A DNA stretch of 64,000 nt, from NCBI RefSeq assembly GCF_003614885.1, contig NZ_QZMS01000011.1:62001-126000 (forward strand), read 5' to 3'. The notes under the pieces were generated by a model. It saw only the letters and a list, made by a program, of their open reading frames with translations. It was not told where the DNA came from and did not search any database. This DNA comes from Photobacterium salinisoli. GTDB taxonomy: Bacteria > Pseudomonadota > Gammaproteobacteria > Enterobacterales > Vibrionaceae. The position numbers and the translations under genes were made by a program. Below, in pieces: positions 8,414 through 18,255 of this stretch; position 1 is the first letter of the stretch; every line of letters starts with the position of its first letter.

Positions 8414-9073
8414 ATGAAATGGACAACCTTCGTTGAGCGGGGTTTCCCGCTCTCATTTCTCCTAATGTTCTGTATCAGCCTGCCACTTAACGCCGATGAA
8501 ACTCTGATTGCGGCAGGCGAACAACAAGCCTTGGTCTGCAAAGCCTGCCATCAGGTCGAACCGGATGGGGTGACGGCCATCGGGCCGCCACTCTGGGGTT
8601 TAGCCGAACGCAATATCGCCAGTGCTGAAGGCTTCCAATACAGCGATGCGCTAAAGCAGCATCAGGGACTGTGGGATGCCGCAAAACTTGATGCGTTTTT
8701 GACCTCTCCTTCCGACTTCGCACCCGGCACCAAGATGGTTTTTCCCGGCGTGAAAGACCCAGGTGCACGTGCAGCCATTATTGCCTGGCTGGCAACTAAA
8801 AACCCGACACCGCCGGATTGGATCACTGAGTCGGCTGGCGATCCGGTAAAATCGCCCGGTGAAGGTATTCTGGCACCGGGAGAAAACATGGCGCTGGTGG
8901 CGTCCGCCTGTTCCGCATGCCACTCTCTTCACCTCGTTACGCAACAAGGACTCAGCAAAGAAAGGTGGGGTGAGTTACTCACATGGATGGTTGAGGAACA
9001 AGGGATGGATGAGCTGGCGCCTGACGATCGCGAAGCCATCCTTGTGTATCTGTCGACCTATTACGGGATGTAG
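8414..9073 (+). CDS. Two-haem cytochrome c, electron acceptor of the SorA-like enzyme
   Basis: Exported protein of 219 residues with an N-terminal signal peptide (FLLMFCISLPLNA). Two haem-binding motifs are seen: CKACH near residue 43 in a class I cytochrome c domain with GPPLWGL and PGTKMVFPG (Met ligand), and CSACH near residue 168 in a smaller second domain (LSKERWGELLTWMVEEQGM). SorB subunits are usually mono-haem, so the two-domain form is notable. It follows the molybdoenzyme gene directly and is probably cotranscribed. Confidence 0.85.
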   Translation: MKWTTFVERGFPLSFLLMFCISLPLNADETLIAAGEQQALVCKACHQVEPDGVTAIGPPLWGLAERNIASAEGFQYSDALKQHQGLWDAAKLDAFLTSPSDFAPGTKMVFPGVKDPGARAAIIAWLATKNPTPPDWITESAGDPVKSPGEGILAPGENMALVASACSACHSLHLVTQQGLSKERWGELLTWMVEEQGMDELAPDDREAILVYLSTYYGM

Positions 9074-9109
9074 GTGTGATTGACCCTTTGGTTTAGTTCA
9101 GTCGCGGTA

Positions 9110-9305
9110 TGTCGGAGTTTTGTCATATGTCGCGCTTGAGTCCGGAGTTTTTTTCATGACCTCGGGATGCGCGACAGTTACGCTTTGCCGGCACAAAGCG
9201 TCACCAGAAATGCCTTTGGTTCTCTGGTGTTGCCCGGGACGGTTGTCGTCGCTCTCAGCTCCGACTACCTGAAAATTCGTCCTGAATTTTCCCTGAGGTT
9301 TTGGG
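9110..9305 (-). repeat. Structured repeat, left border copy (inverted relative to 19.6-20.3 kb copies)
   Basis: Read on the minus strand this matches the three repeats at 19583-20275. Shared blocks are AATTCAGGACGAATTTT, AACACCAGAGAACC with GGCATTTCTGG, and a tail ACTCAAGCGCGACATA shared with the last right copy. Hairpins are GAAAATTC/GAATTTTC (9271-9278, 9284-9291) and ACGCTTTG/CAAAGCGT (9180-9187, 9194-9201). It lies between the cytochrome gene and the first cassette. Confidence 0.8.
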
Positions 9306-9346
9306 CAGCGTCGATTCATTAATCGTGATTAGACAGGCAGGTTATG

Positions 9347-9856
9347 TCACTTTGGCTCTAACGGCTTAATGCTTCTGATTATATGTAGCCCAAACAGGTT
9401 TCTTTGAACTTTCAACAACAAAGGGGAACCTATATGTTGTGATGACCACAGTTTTTCAGAAGTACTGCAACGTAAAACACCATAGCTTTCATCCCGAATA
9501 ACTAAAATATGAGTGACACCTGCTTTATGTCGACTCTGGCGCTTATCGTCAACATAACCCGTGATCTCGAAAGGCTCACCGACAACGCCATACATCGAAG
9601 TTATACCTGCCAAAATAACACCTATCGCTGCATATACAAGGGGAGACTGTCTACGCAGAATATGTCGTTCATCTTGCCCTTCGTGATAAAACTTTAAGGG
9701 GTTCTTAGGCTGATAGGCGAGTAAACCAATCAACAAACTCGCTATCGCGACGACTGCGACAAACTCAAAACCATTAAATAAGTGATCGTCAATCACGAAT
9801 GCAACCAACATTGCGATTATGTATAGAGCAACTTGGGTATATGTCTTATTCACCAT
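9347..9856 (-). CDS. Cassette-borne membrane protein of unknown function
   Basis: Protein of 169 residues with three hydrophobic segments (VALYIIAMLVAFVIDDHLF, FVAVVAIASLLIGLLAY, LVYAAIGVILAGITSMYGVV) and a soluble C-terminal part of about 75 residues. I do not recognise the family. It is the leftmost cassette; a GTTAT core-like sequence abuts its stop. The ribosome site before ATG 9856 is weak. Confidence 0.65.
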   Translation of the reverse strand: MVNKTYTQVALYIIAMLVAFVIDDHLFNGFEFVAVVAIASLLIGLLAYQPKNPLKFYHEGQDERHILRRQSPLVYAAIGVILAGITSMYGVVGEPFEITGYVDDKRQSRHKAGVTHILVIRDESYGVLRCSTSEKLWSSQHIGSPLLLKVQRNLFGLHIIRSIKPLEPK

Positions 9857-9940
9857 TAACTAATGTAGTTCTCCTGAGTGGTATAACGAATGACATTCCC
9901 CTTCTTAGCCTGGAAAGACTGAACAAACAATCGAAAGTCA

Positions 9941-10134
9941 TAACGCCGCCAACACATGCAGTTTTGTATTACAACGACAAAGGCGTCGCTGTGTTTGGCT
10001 TGGTTAATAACATGCATCAATCTTGTTTATTGTTCCAATGCTGACACCTTACCTAAACCATTGTGCCATAAAACAAAACCAGACTAGAAGTAAGAGCGCC
10101 AAGCGTTGTGAATCACTCTTCAATTTTTTGTTAG
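9941..10134 (-). other. attC site (long form)
   Basis: The plus strand begins TAACGCCGCCAACACATGCA and ends AATTTTTTGTTAG. The arms pair (GCCAACACATGCAG with CTGTGTTTGGC). AAGCGTTGTGAATCACTCTT near the right end matches Vibrio-type repeats. A solitary TAACGAATGACAT at 9884-9896 equals the left border of the IS derivatives. Confidence 0.7.
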
Positions 10135-10145
10135 ATGTCTTCCGT

Positions 10146-10550
10146 TCAGCCTACATATACACCTTTGAAGTATTCAACTCGCTCCAGAGTCATTCTTAAC
10201 TTACATTCTTCAACTTGAACCCCTTGCCAAGGTGAAGGAGTTGAAGAAATGCCTGCAAATTGACACTCGGCATCTCTGTATTTTAACCAAGCCCGTTGAG
10301 CTTTTCTGAATGGTGCCACCAGTTCGGTTTTTGACCACGTATTCCGCAAGAATGCTTCTTCCTCACTGATTCTATCGATTGCTTCCTGATAGGTTTTATT
10401 GAGTTCAAAATCTGCGGTTTTCATTTTCTCTGCGACACACAGATAACCGGCGGTAACTCCTCCACCTTGTACATTACAGGGGTCTTCAACACTATCAGAC
10501 GCCCAAACAAACGTAGATACAAACGCCAATAGCATAAATGATTTGTTCAA
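10146..10550 (-). CDS. LprI-type / DUF1311 secreted protein
   Basis: Protein of 134 residues with a signal peptide (FMLLAFVSTFVWASDS) and a DUF1311 (lysozyme inhibitor LprI-like) domain: ELNKTYQEAIDRI, FRKAQRAWLKYRDAECQF and VEECKLRMTLERVEYF with paired cysteines. A TTG start at 10550 is proposed because GGAGG lies 5 bases before it; the longer open frame reads into the attC and IS sequence. It may protect against lysozyme-like enzymes, by family only. Confidence 0.75.
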   Translation of the reverse strand: MNKSFMLLAFVSTFVWASDSVEDPCNVQGGGVTAGYLCVAEKMKTADFELNKTYQEAIDRISEEEAFLRNTWSKTELVAPFRKAQRAWLKYRDAECQFAGISSTPSPWQGVQVEECKLRMTLERVEYFKGVYVG

Positions 10551-10566
10551 ATTTACCTCCAAATAC

Positions 10567-10951
<385 letters not shown>

Positions 10952-11025
10952 AATTTACCTATCACCATTGTATGAGATTTCAGATTTATCCATGCCTATA
11001 TCTTTACGCATTGCATTGGTCAAGG

Positions 11026-11541
11026 TCAGAGCTTTAAACGAATTACTTCCCATTTTACGAATTGCCCATCAAATATTAATGCAAGCAGTTGGTCAATGAA
11101 TGCATCATTTGCATCCATAACTTCTTGGGGGGCTATCATAGCCAAATAGCCATATATCTTAAGCCGCTCTGTTTCGAACTGTTCTGCTTCTTCTGGTGAT
11201 AATTGCTGTTTGTTTTTAATGACAATCATCTCTACCTTTGCCGACATCGTGGCAACCATGTCAATTGTGGCACGGTAGATTGCAAGCTTATCGCTATGTT
11301 CTCTGAGCTGAGTTTGCTTATAAACTTCGATTTCGCTGTGAAATTTAGCTAACTCCTCTTGGTTTACTTTATATAACTGCGTTCTCAATTCTTCTAGTTC
11401 TCGATCATGCTTGGCTTTTTCCGTCGCCATTAATCTATTAGCCCAAAGCTTTCCGAGATAATTCGCCAAACATAGGATTATTGCACCGCTGCCACCTAGC
11501 GCCGTGATAATAGTTGCACTAATTTTCAGATATTCGTCCAT
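11026..11541 (-). CDS. Cassette-borne membrane-anchored coiled-coil protein
   Basis: Protein of 171 residues: one N-terminal transmembrane segment (ATIITALGGSGAIILCLANYL), then a charged helical stretch likely to form a coiled coil (ATEKAKHDRELEELRTQL onward), and a conserved-looking C-terminus IYGYLAMIAPQEVMDAND. Similar proteins are common in Vibrio integron arrays; function is unknown. GAGGTAAT precedes ATG 11541. Confidence 0.7.
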   Translation of the reverse strand: MDEYLKISATIITALGGSGAIILCLANYLGKLWANRLMATEKAKHDRELEELRTQLYKVNQEELAKFHSEIEVYKQTQLREHSDKLAIYRATIDMVATMSAKVEMIVIKNKQQLSPEEAEQFETERLKIYGYLAMIAPQEVMDANDAFIDQLLALIFDGQFVKWEVIRLKL

Positions 11542-11556
11542 ATTACCTCGTAAATT

Positions 11557-11668
11557 CTAACGCCCGCCCTCAGGGGCAGGTAACGATCTACCACGAAACT
11601 CAAACACAACAGCCATAACTACCGCGGCTCAATGGGTGAGGTCCAAGTCCCTCTTGAGGCGTTTGTTA
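11557..11668 (-). other. attC site (Vibrio-type repeat)
   Basis: The plus strand runs from TAACGCCCGCCCTCAGGGGC to CTCTTGAGGCGTTTGTTA, with the central CGCGGCTCAATGGG typical of Vibrio cassette repeats. This is the best preserved attC in the window. Confidence 0.92.
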
Positions 11669-11682
11669 TGTGGCTTTTATAG

Positions 11683-11997
11683 TTACACGCTTGGAAATAG
11701 TACCCAAATAATTGTGCTAACTAAGGCTAAAAAAAGTGCAAAACCTATAATATTTATAAGCCTCTGAACTGAAAGACTTTTATTTTGATAGTTAGGGTAA
11801 AAATTCTCTAAAGCAAAGCTACTAAGAAAACCTGCTATGGATATTTTCCCAATCCATACCAACAGGCTGTTATTATCAGTACGCAACATGAAAATTTGCT
11901 TGATCGTTTGACCAGTTTCAAAAGCTTCATATGCCCAAATCAGTCCGAAAAGGACTGGAGGTGCAATTAAAAAGAAAATTGGTGCTTTAAATTTCAT
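11683..11997 (-). CDS. Cassette-borne small membrane protein
   Basis: Protein of 104 residues with three hydrophobic segments (APIFFLIAPPVLFGLIWAY, SLLVWIGKISIAGFLSSFA, IIGFALFLALVSTIIWVLF). Family not recognised. ATG 11997 is chosen because GGAG lies 5 bases upstream; a longer frame would read through the IS border. Confidence 0.65.
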   Translation of the reverse strand: MKFKAPIFFLIAPPVLFGLIWAYEAFETGQTIKQIFMLRTDNNSLLVWIGKISIAGFLSSFALENFYPNYQNKSLSVQRLINIIGFALFLALVSTIIWVLFPSV

Positions 11998-12012
11998 TTT
12001 TCTCCAGCCACA

Positions 12013-12440
12013 TAGCGAATGATATGGACTCCCCCACATCAGGCTTTGCCACACTTGGTAAGTCTTATCTTGTAACTACCGGAGGCCACCATGTCACAAT
12101 CTATCTATGGCATTGATTTAGCCAAACATAACTTCAGTATCCTCGGTGAAGATCATCAAGGCAAGGTGTTGATCCACAAAACAATAACGCGGTCAAAAGT
12201 CCTTGAGACGTTTGCTAATATCCCACCCGCAATTATCGGCATGGAAGCCTACGGTGCCTCTCACTACTGGGCTCGAGACCTGGCTAAGGTCGGTCATACG
12301 TAAAAGATCATGGCATCAAAATATGTATTGCCTTTCAGCACAGCGAATAAAACAAGGAGAATGGCAACCGCACAGAAAGCGGAAGAACGCACTACAGCCG
12401 ACAAGAAATCATGTAACAAACTGAATTTATTAGCCATATG
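12013..12440 (+). mobile_element. IS1111-type element, 5' fragment (copy B)
   Basis: The left end AGCGAATGATATGGAC resembles copies A and D. An intact ATG at 12091 opens MSQSIYGIDLAKHNFSILGE, then PPAIIGMEAYGASHYWARDL, the N-terminal DEDD-type domain of IS1111-group transposases. The frame stops at 12303 but homology continues in another frame (KIMASKYVLPF) before fading. The 3' half and right end are missing, so it is inactive. Confidence 0.78.
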
Positions 12441-12548
12441 ATAGCTTACGGGCTTACTGTGCCTGATAAAAACAACCCGCATCACCGCACTCCAGCGCTC
12501 AACAAAACTATTTCCATAATAATGCCGCTTCGTGCTTGTCCAATACCC

Positions 12549-12589
12549 GGATAAGTCGGCTGCGCGACACTTATCCTTATTTGTTAGGC
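12549..12589 (-). other. attC remnant or short attC
   Basis: Palindrome GGATAAGT (12549-12556) with ACTTATCC (12569-12576), then TTATTTGTTAGGC with the GTTAGGC core. No matching left core (TAACGCC-like) is visible, so half of the site may have been lost with the IS fragment. Confidence 0.5.
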
Positions 12590-13153
12590 TTATTTTTCAT
12601 ACCAAATCTGCCTAAAGTTATGCGAAAAAAAGCTTCGACCAACAGAAGGACGTAACTTTTGAGAAAAGCCACCTAAGTTCGTCATAATTTCAAATCTGTG
12701 ATAAGACTCCAACATTTCACCCGGAATAGATACATATATGTCTCTAGCATTCTCCACGTACATATTTTTGTACTCTTCATCTCGATATTTAATATGAAGG
12801 TCTTCGAGGTCAATCGTTGGCCACCAGATTGCTTTATTAATTTTTTCCCACTCCTGAGCATTAAGTACCTTATTAATCCAACCTTTACTTTCAATTTCTT
12901 TAAAAACTGCAAGACCGTGTAAGATTAAGCCTATTTCTGAGGGATTAAAAACCACCAAATGTATAACGTAACGGTCATCTAACTGAGTTACTTTTACAAA
13001 GTCTAGATATATATTTCCATTACGGGATAGCTCTCTATTTATAAGGTAAGACTTCCTTGTAACGCAATGACTTTTATAGTTAAAATAAAGGGCCAAAGCC
13101 GCGACTAATAAACTTATTACACTAACTAATATTGTGAAATTTTCTTGATTCAT
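12590..13153 (-). CDS. Cassette-borne hypothetical protein with N-terminal membrane anchor
   Basis: Protein of 187 residues with one transmembrane segment (ILVSVISLLVAALALYF) and a soluble domain of about 155 residues without recognised motifs. The stop TAA overlaps the attC core. ATG 13153 is chosen since the upstream extension is IS border sequence. Confidence 0.65.
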   Translation of the reverse strand: MNQENFTILVSVISLLVAALALYFNYKSHCVTRKSYLINRELSRNGNIYLDFVKVTQLDDRYVIHLVVFNPSEIGLILHGLAVFKEIESKGWINKVLNAQEWEKINKAIWWPTIDLEDLHIKYRDEEYKNMYVENARDIYVSIPGEMLESYHRFEIMTNLGGFSQKLRPSVGRSFFSHNFRQIWYEK

Positions 13154-13171
13154 ACTAGCACCTACAAACCT

Positions 13172-13554
<383 letters not shown>

Positions 13555-13558
<4 letters not shown>

Positions 13559-14361
13559 CTTTGTTTTGGAAGTAATACGAACTCATACTCCCCCCTTGGC
13601 ATATACTTTGCGCTACAGTTATGGCAACCAAAGATATCCAAATTTCTAATTGTTGCTTCTGGTATAAAGATATCTTTTTCACATAATTGGCATTTAATGT
13701 CATAAGTATTGCAACTCAACTGAATGTTGTTTCTAGAACTATCAATCTTGACAGTGAATAATGCACCACATCGGAAATTACTACATTTTCGAGTTTCTCC
13801 GTCTCGCACATTTCTTAATGAAAAAGCTATATCTTGCTGACATGCTGGACATTGTTTAATGTCTATATTGTTGTAGCTGATTAAAAAATTACTTTTTACA
13901 TATTTCTGAAGTTGCTCCGCAATCTCAAGCAATTCGTTCTTTATATCTTTAGGCGTTGTCTCACTCGCTTTCTGAGGTTCAACCAGATGCAAAAAACTTC
14001 CAAGTTTATTGTAAGTTTTGTTCAACCACCGCACTGTAGGAAGCCTTTGCTCACCTAAACGTAGCCATCCAGATTTTGGTGGCAGAGTAGAACTAGAAAA
14101 ATTTACTTCGACGACACAGTCAGAAGAAGCAAAACTGTCAAACTCTACCAACATTTTTAGTGCTTTAGTGGGCTGCCATGTATTAACTATAGTCTTTGGT
14201 AGATTCTCAATACCATGAAGCAGTTTCTGATAGACAATAGCTTCAATACAGAATCGTAACTCTAAACAAGCATAAACATGCTCAACTGAGCTCTCAGACT
14301 CAAGTAGTTGCAATGCTTGCTGTAAATGCTTGTCTTTATTGTATATATGAAACACTGACAT
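13555..14361 (-). CDS. Cassette-borne protein with two C-terminal zinc-ribbon-like modules
   Basis: Protein of 268 residues. The N-terminal 165 residues are helical and include the motif YNKLGSFLHL. The C-terminal part has two C-x2-C pairs: CPACQQDI with CSNFRCG, and CQLCEKDI with CHNCSAKY, suggesting two zinc ribbons and possibly nucleic acid binding. Function unknown. GGAGATAT precedes ATG 14361, and the stop TAA lies inside the GTTAG core of the adjoining site. Confidence 0.7.
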
Positions 14362-14375
14362 ATATCTCCTAGAAG

Positions 14376-14761
14376 CTAACGAATGACATGCCCCCCCTCA
14401 TCAGACTTTGCCACACTTGGCAAATCTGACTACGAAATTACCGGAGGTCGCCCTATCACAATCTATTTATGGCATTGATTTAGCAAAACATAGCTTTAGT
14501 ATCCACGGTGAAGATCGCCAGGCTGGGTGTTGATTCAAAAAATAATATCAAGCCCAAAAGTTCTCTCGACATTTGCCAATATCCCACCCGCCATTATCGT
14601 GACTATCAACGAATTCTGGCTGAAAGAAAACCGAAAAACGTAGCCATCATTACATGCGTCAGGAAGATGGTTATCATCCTAAATTCTATGTTGCGCGATG
14701 GCGTCTTATGGGAAGAAAAAGCGACGTTAATTTAATGATTGACGCCATAGTCGTTTGTTAT
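14376..14761 (+). mobile_element. Chimeric IS110/IS1111 deletion derivative, copy D
   Basis: Left border CTAACGAATGACATGCC and right border GCCATAGTCGTTTGTTA, with the same ATTATCGTGACTATCAACGA junction. An open frame at 14508-14735 merely crosses the two fused halves (ending [16 protein letters not shown]). The start codon is lost. Confidence 0.75.
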
Positions 14762-15294
14762 GGCGCAATTCTCAAAGAAGGCCAGCTTACTAACCACCCT
14801 TTTGAATTTACACGATTTTCAAAGGTTTCTCGTAACCTTTGGGGATTATATGTGACACAGTAACTAAACAACGATTCATAGCCAAAAGCAGCTATACACT
14901 CATACTGATTTGGCCCTATTTGACGAACAGCAACCGCTGTTTCTTTTTCTGGCCAGTAACTCATTGCATCCAAAGAACTTTGATAAGGTTCATCGCCATT
15001 ACGCTCATGCATCGTAGCTTGATTACGTACTTGCCAATGAAGCTTGGGCATGCAAATTTTAAGACGTGCTTCGTAATCCAAGTAGGCATTGGCGTTATAT
15101 TCAGTCGGATCAAAGTAGATTACATCGACATCATTTAAAGGAGTCGGTACGTTGAAGTCATGCAATGAATCCCAAACTAAGTTTCGAACAAAACCCGCTG
15201 CAATGTAGCATTGAGGCAAACCTAATTGGGACACATGATAAAGTGCCTCGATTCTGATTGGATCTTGTTTTATTAGTTCTACGATTTGGTCCAT
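14758..15294 (-). CDS. Nucleotidyltransferase family protein (DUF925 / NTP_transf_6)
   Basis: Protein of 178 residues: YIAAGFVRNLVWDSLHDF near residues 30-47 and LNDVDVIYFDP near 53-63 give the G-x-x-R-N and D-x-D pattern of the nucleotidyltransferase fold. LRETFENRVNSKGW near the end is typical of this family, which is frequent in Vibrio cassettes. The natural substrate is unknown. The stop TAA overlaps the GTTA core. Confidence 0.85.
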   Translation of the reverse strand: MDQIVELIKQDPIRIEALYHVSQLGLPQCYIAAGFVRNLVWDSLHDFNVPTPLNDVDVIYFDPTEYNANAYLDYEARLKICMPKLHWQVRNQATMHERNGDEPYQSSLDAMSYWPEKETAVAVRQIGPNQYECIAAFGYESLFSYCVTYNPQRLRETFENRVNSKGWLVSWPSLRIAP

Positions 15295-15309
15295 TTTCGC
15301 CCTGCACCA

Positions 15310-15428
15310 TAACGCCCAATTAAGTAGCCTGAAACGAAACTACCAATTTTCCGCACAACACCGTAAACCCTAAACTCAACGCAAAACGAAAATGCCACGC
15401 GTTGAGGGTCTGCTTGAATTGTTTGTTA
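15310..15428 (-). other. attC site
   Basis: The plus strand starts TAACGCCCAATTAAGTAG and ends CTTGAATTGTTTGTTA. The inner arms CTCAACGC and GCGTTGAG pair. It lies between the nucleotidyltransferase and GNAT cassettes. Confidence 0.88.
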
Positions 15429-15896
15429 GCAAACAGTGCCAAACATCATCGGGATATCTACCATTCCTTCCCTGTTTCTGACACCATCTATACGCCTGAA
15501 ACCAAAACTTAAATAAACGCTTTCTGCATTCACAGCTGAGTTCACAGTAAAATGTCCATTATTGCCGTTTTTCAATGCGTCGTCTTTTATGACTTCCCAC
15601 AACTGGCGTGAAAGCCCCTGACCTTGATTATCATCACTTACAAATAGATGGTAAAGATGCGAATAATCTCGAATTCCAGCCACACCAACAACTTTCTCAT
15701 TAACATTTATCGCTACAAAATAAGCGTAGTTTGTAGACAAATAAGTTTTAATACTCTCTTCTGACATAGAGTCGAGTAATAAGCTATGAACAGATAAATC
15801 ACAAGTCGGGCAAACATACTTTCTTGTCAAAGGTAATATCAAATCACTGATTGCCTTCGCATCACTCATCATTGCTTTTCTAATTAGGATACTCAT
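15426..15896 (-). CDS. Cassette-borne GNAT-family acetyltransferase
   Basis: Protein of 156 residues with the acetyl-CoA motif DNQGQGLSRQLWEVI and the tail SVYLSFGFRRIDGV, typical of GNAT. The cysteine pair CPTCDL near residue 35 recurs in related cassette proteins. Substrate unknown. GGAG precedes ATG 15896. The stop overlaps the attC core at 15428. Confidence 0.85.
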   Translation of the reverse strand: MSILIRKAMMSDAKAISDLILPLTRKYVCPTCDLSVHSLLLDSMSEESIKTYLSTNYAYFVAINVNEKVVGVAGIRDYSHLYHLFVSDDNQGQGLSRQLWEVIKDDALKNGNNGHFTVNSAVNAESVYLSFGFRRIDGVRNREGMVDIPMMFGTVC

Positions 15897-15910
15897 TATT
15901 ACTCCTGTTT

Positions 15911-16400
15911 GCTAACGCCGCGTTCTAACAAATCCCATCATAATTTCTTTATAAAACAATGAGTAGACGCGAGTCGCTCATTCTGATCTAATGAATTTCG
16001 CCAAAAAGACACCGGATTTAATAGGGAACCCTAACGATGCGCGACGTTCACATTCTACAACAAATTCTTGAGAGTCAATGCCCCGACATTCACAAAAAAC
16101 GACTTAGATCTCTGATACTTGCCACCAAAACGGTGCTCGATGGCTCCGATCTCACCCCCACAAAAAATAGGACGCGCCCTTGATACTGGTACCACGGTTA
16201 AACATGCCATCAAACGCATCGACCGATTGCTCGGGAATCAAAATCTTCACCGAGAAAAAGATGCCATCTATAAATGGCATGCTTCGTTTATTACCCGTGC
16301 CAACCCTTTTCCTGTCGTCCACGTTGATTGGTCTGATGTTCACGAACAACTTCGCCATATGACATTGCGCGCTTCAGTTGCCGTGAAAGGACGAGCTGTC
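15911..16400 (+). pseudogene. IS4-family transposase N-terminal remnant inserted in an attC
   Basis: It begins right after an attC half-site GCTAACGCCGCG (15911-15922). From ATG 16037 the frame reads MRDVHILQQILESQCPDIHK, then shifts near 16160 and continues KIGRALDTGTTVKHAIKRI and PFPVVHVDWSDV, the N-terminal region of IS4-family transposases including the first catalytic Asp (D-W-S-D). It stops abruptly at about 16400 where IS110-type sequence begins. Confidence 0.75.
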
Positions 16401-16402
16401 CA

Positions 16403-17306
16403 CTCGACATCTTTTTCTCGGTATCCAACGATGATAAAGGCATCAAAAAAGCTATCAAAACAATTCAACAACATTCACCGCAACGCATCGTTGTGGAAGC
16501 CACCGGCCGGTTGGAAATGCCTTTTATTTTGGCCTGCACCGAGGCCGGTCTGCCTTACGTGATTGCCAATCCCATTCACGTAAAACGCTTTGCCGGGGCC
16601 ATTGGCCAACGCGCCAAAACGGACAACCTCGATGCCAAACTCATTGCCCACTATGCTGAGGCAATCAAACCAACACTAACCCAACTCAAACCAGAGTGCA
16701 TGCGGTTGATGGCGGACTTAGTGATTCGCAGAAATCAGCTGCTTACCATGCAAACCATGGAAAAGAACCGGCTTCAAATCATGCCCAAACACCTAGCGAT
16801 GACCATCAAACCCATCCTGACAACATTCAAAAATCAGATCGAGAAAATAGAAAATAAGCTCATTCAACTGATCGAAAGCTGTCCCGAGTATCAGGCTAAA
16901 AATGACATATTGCAAAGCATGCCGGGGATCGGAAAAATCGCCGCCGCTTCTTTTATTAGCAACCTTCCTGAACTCGGCTATATCACCAACAAACAAGCTG
17001 CCGCGTTGGTCGGCGTGGCTCCGATGAACCGGGAAAGTGGCCGATATAAGGGGCTAAGGAAAATACAAGGTGGTCGAGCTCAGGTCAGGACCGTTTTGTA
17101 TATGGCGATGATGTCGGCCATGCAATGTAACCCGGTATTCAAGAGCATCTATCAGCGACTTCTGGCTGAAGGAAAACCGAAAAAAGTAGCCATAAATGCC
17201 TGTGTCAGGAAGATGGTTGTTATCCTCAATGCGATGCTTCGCGATGGCGTCAGGTGGGAAGAAAAAACAGCATGAAATTAATTATTGACGCCATAGTCGT
17301 TTGTTA
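16403..17306 (+). mobile_element. IS110-type element lacking its 5' end (copy E)
   Basis: An open frame runs from the fusion point to 17275: IVVEATGRLEMPFILA (second acidic residue), AKTDNLDAKLIAHYAE (D-x-x-D), then the transposase_20 part MPGIGKIAAASFISNLPELG and NRESGRYKGLRKIQGGRA. The first catalytic Asp and about 20 N-terminal residues are absent, replaced by the IS4 remnant, so it is probably inactive. Its right end GACGCCATAGTCGTTTGTTA is the same as in copies A, C and D. Confidence 0.82.
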
Positions 17307-17392
17307 TGTGCGACTTAGTGATTGCTCGCATTTCACCCAAAGAGGTAACCAACTAAAATCTGCATGCACTAAAGACGCTGAGTGACAATCGC

Positions 17393-18151
17393 TTACTGGT
17401 AAATGGTTAAGTGTCTTAAAATGAGTAGACCCGGATTAAATGCAAACATTAGTAAGTCAGTAATCAAGTGATCATACTTTGACATTAATTCTTCAATTTT
17501 CTTCTTATCATCACCAACAGAAAACTCATAATTGTTGCCTGCTTTTGGTAGCATCAGATGCAATACACTATCCGCTGCTGGATGTGTTAGCTGGCATAAT
17601 TCGGAATAACATTCATAAAAATCTTTCCCCGTTTGCTCCTTGAGGTTATTAACATAAAAAGCTGCACTTTTTGCTTTATGAGTTTCTGGAGATTCTTCTC
17701 CTCTTTGGAGCCGACGACCGTGAGAATAGTGGATGAGTAAATCTTCTAGTTCTTTGATGCTATAAACATTATTCGCTTTTTCAGCAATGCAATCTGAAAT
17801 AATTTTGTGGTTGTCAGCCAAAGTCTTTGCAACGGCAATAAGGGCTTGCGAGCTATCACCTGTTGATTCAATTAGCGAGCGAAAAGAGGAAGCAAATGGT
17901 AACAACATACCATGCTCATATGCCACTGCCATACCCTTTACCCACTCCAGATTTCGGACGAGCGACGAAGTTCCACCAAAGTGCGCTCTATAAATAAGTT
18001 CTGACATGTAAGTGCTGTTAAGCGACTGAAGCGAACTAACGTCACTTACAAATGTATACTTTACCCCTTCGCTATCATTCAACGCGTTGATAATCAGAGG
18101 CTTATAGCCTTCAACTAGATCCTTGCCAAATAAATCATAATAGGTGTCCAT
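17393..18151 (-). CDS. Cassette-borne hypothetical protein (helical)
   Basis: Protein of 252 residues, predicted mostly helical. It contains AYEHGMLLPFASSFRSLIE and ECYSELCQLTHPAADS, the latter with a Y-x-x-L-x3-H pattern also approximated in two other cassettes. Family not recognised with confidence; a DUF5677/HEPN-like fold is a possibility only. GGAGAAG precedes ATG 18151. Confidence 0.65.
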   Translation of the reverse strand: MDTYYDLFGKDLVEGYKPLIINALNDSEGVKYTFVSDVSSLQSLNSTYMSELIYRAHFGGTSSLVRNLEWVKGMAVAYEHGMLLPFASSFRSLIESTGDSSQALIAVAKTLADNHKIISDCIAEKANNVYSIKELEDLLIHYSHGRRLQRGEESPETHKAKSAAFYVNNLKEQTGKDFYECYSELCQLTHPAADSVLHLMLPKAGNNYEFSVGDDKKKIEELMSKYDHLITDLLMFAFNPGLLILRHLTIYQ

Positions 18152-18193
18152 ATCTTCTCCATAATAAGAATTTTAAATTTTCCCCAAAGCACA

Positions 18194-18242
18194 TAACGCC
18201 TCATTCAGGTGCGCCGTAGGCGTCACCTGGAATGACTTGTTA
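18194..18242 (-). other. attC site (short form)
   Basis: Compact palindrome: TAACGCCTCATTCAGGTG, GCGCCGTAGGCG, then CACCTGGAATGACTTGTTA. Arms CATTCAGGTG and CACCTGGAATG pair almost fully. It separates two cassettes. Confidence 0.9.
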
Positions 18243-18255
18243 TATTATTTTGCAT

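Noticed and set aside
12091-12303. Open frame as an independent protein gene
   Set aside because: It is the N-terminal part of an IS1111-type transposase with homology continuing out of frame, so it is treated as an IS fragment.
14508-14735. Open frame across the copy D element
   Set aside because: It merely crosses the two fused IS halves; the start codon and ribosome site of the transposase are lost.
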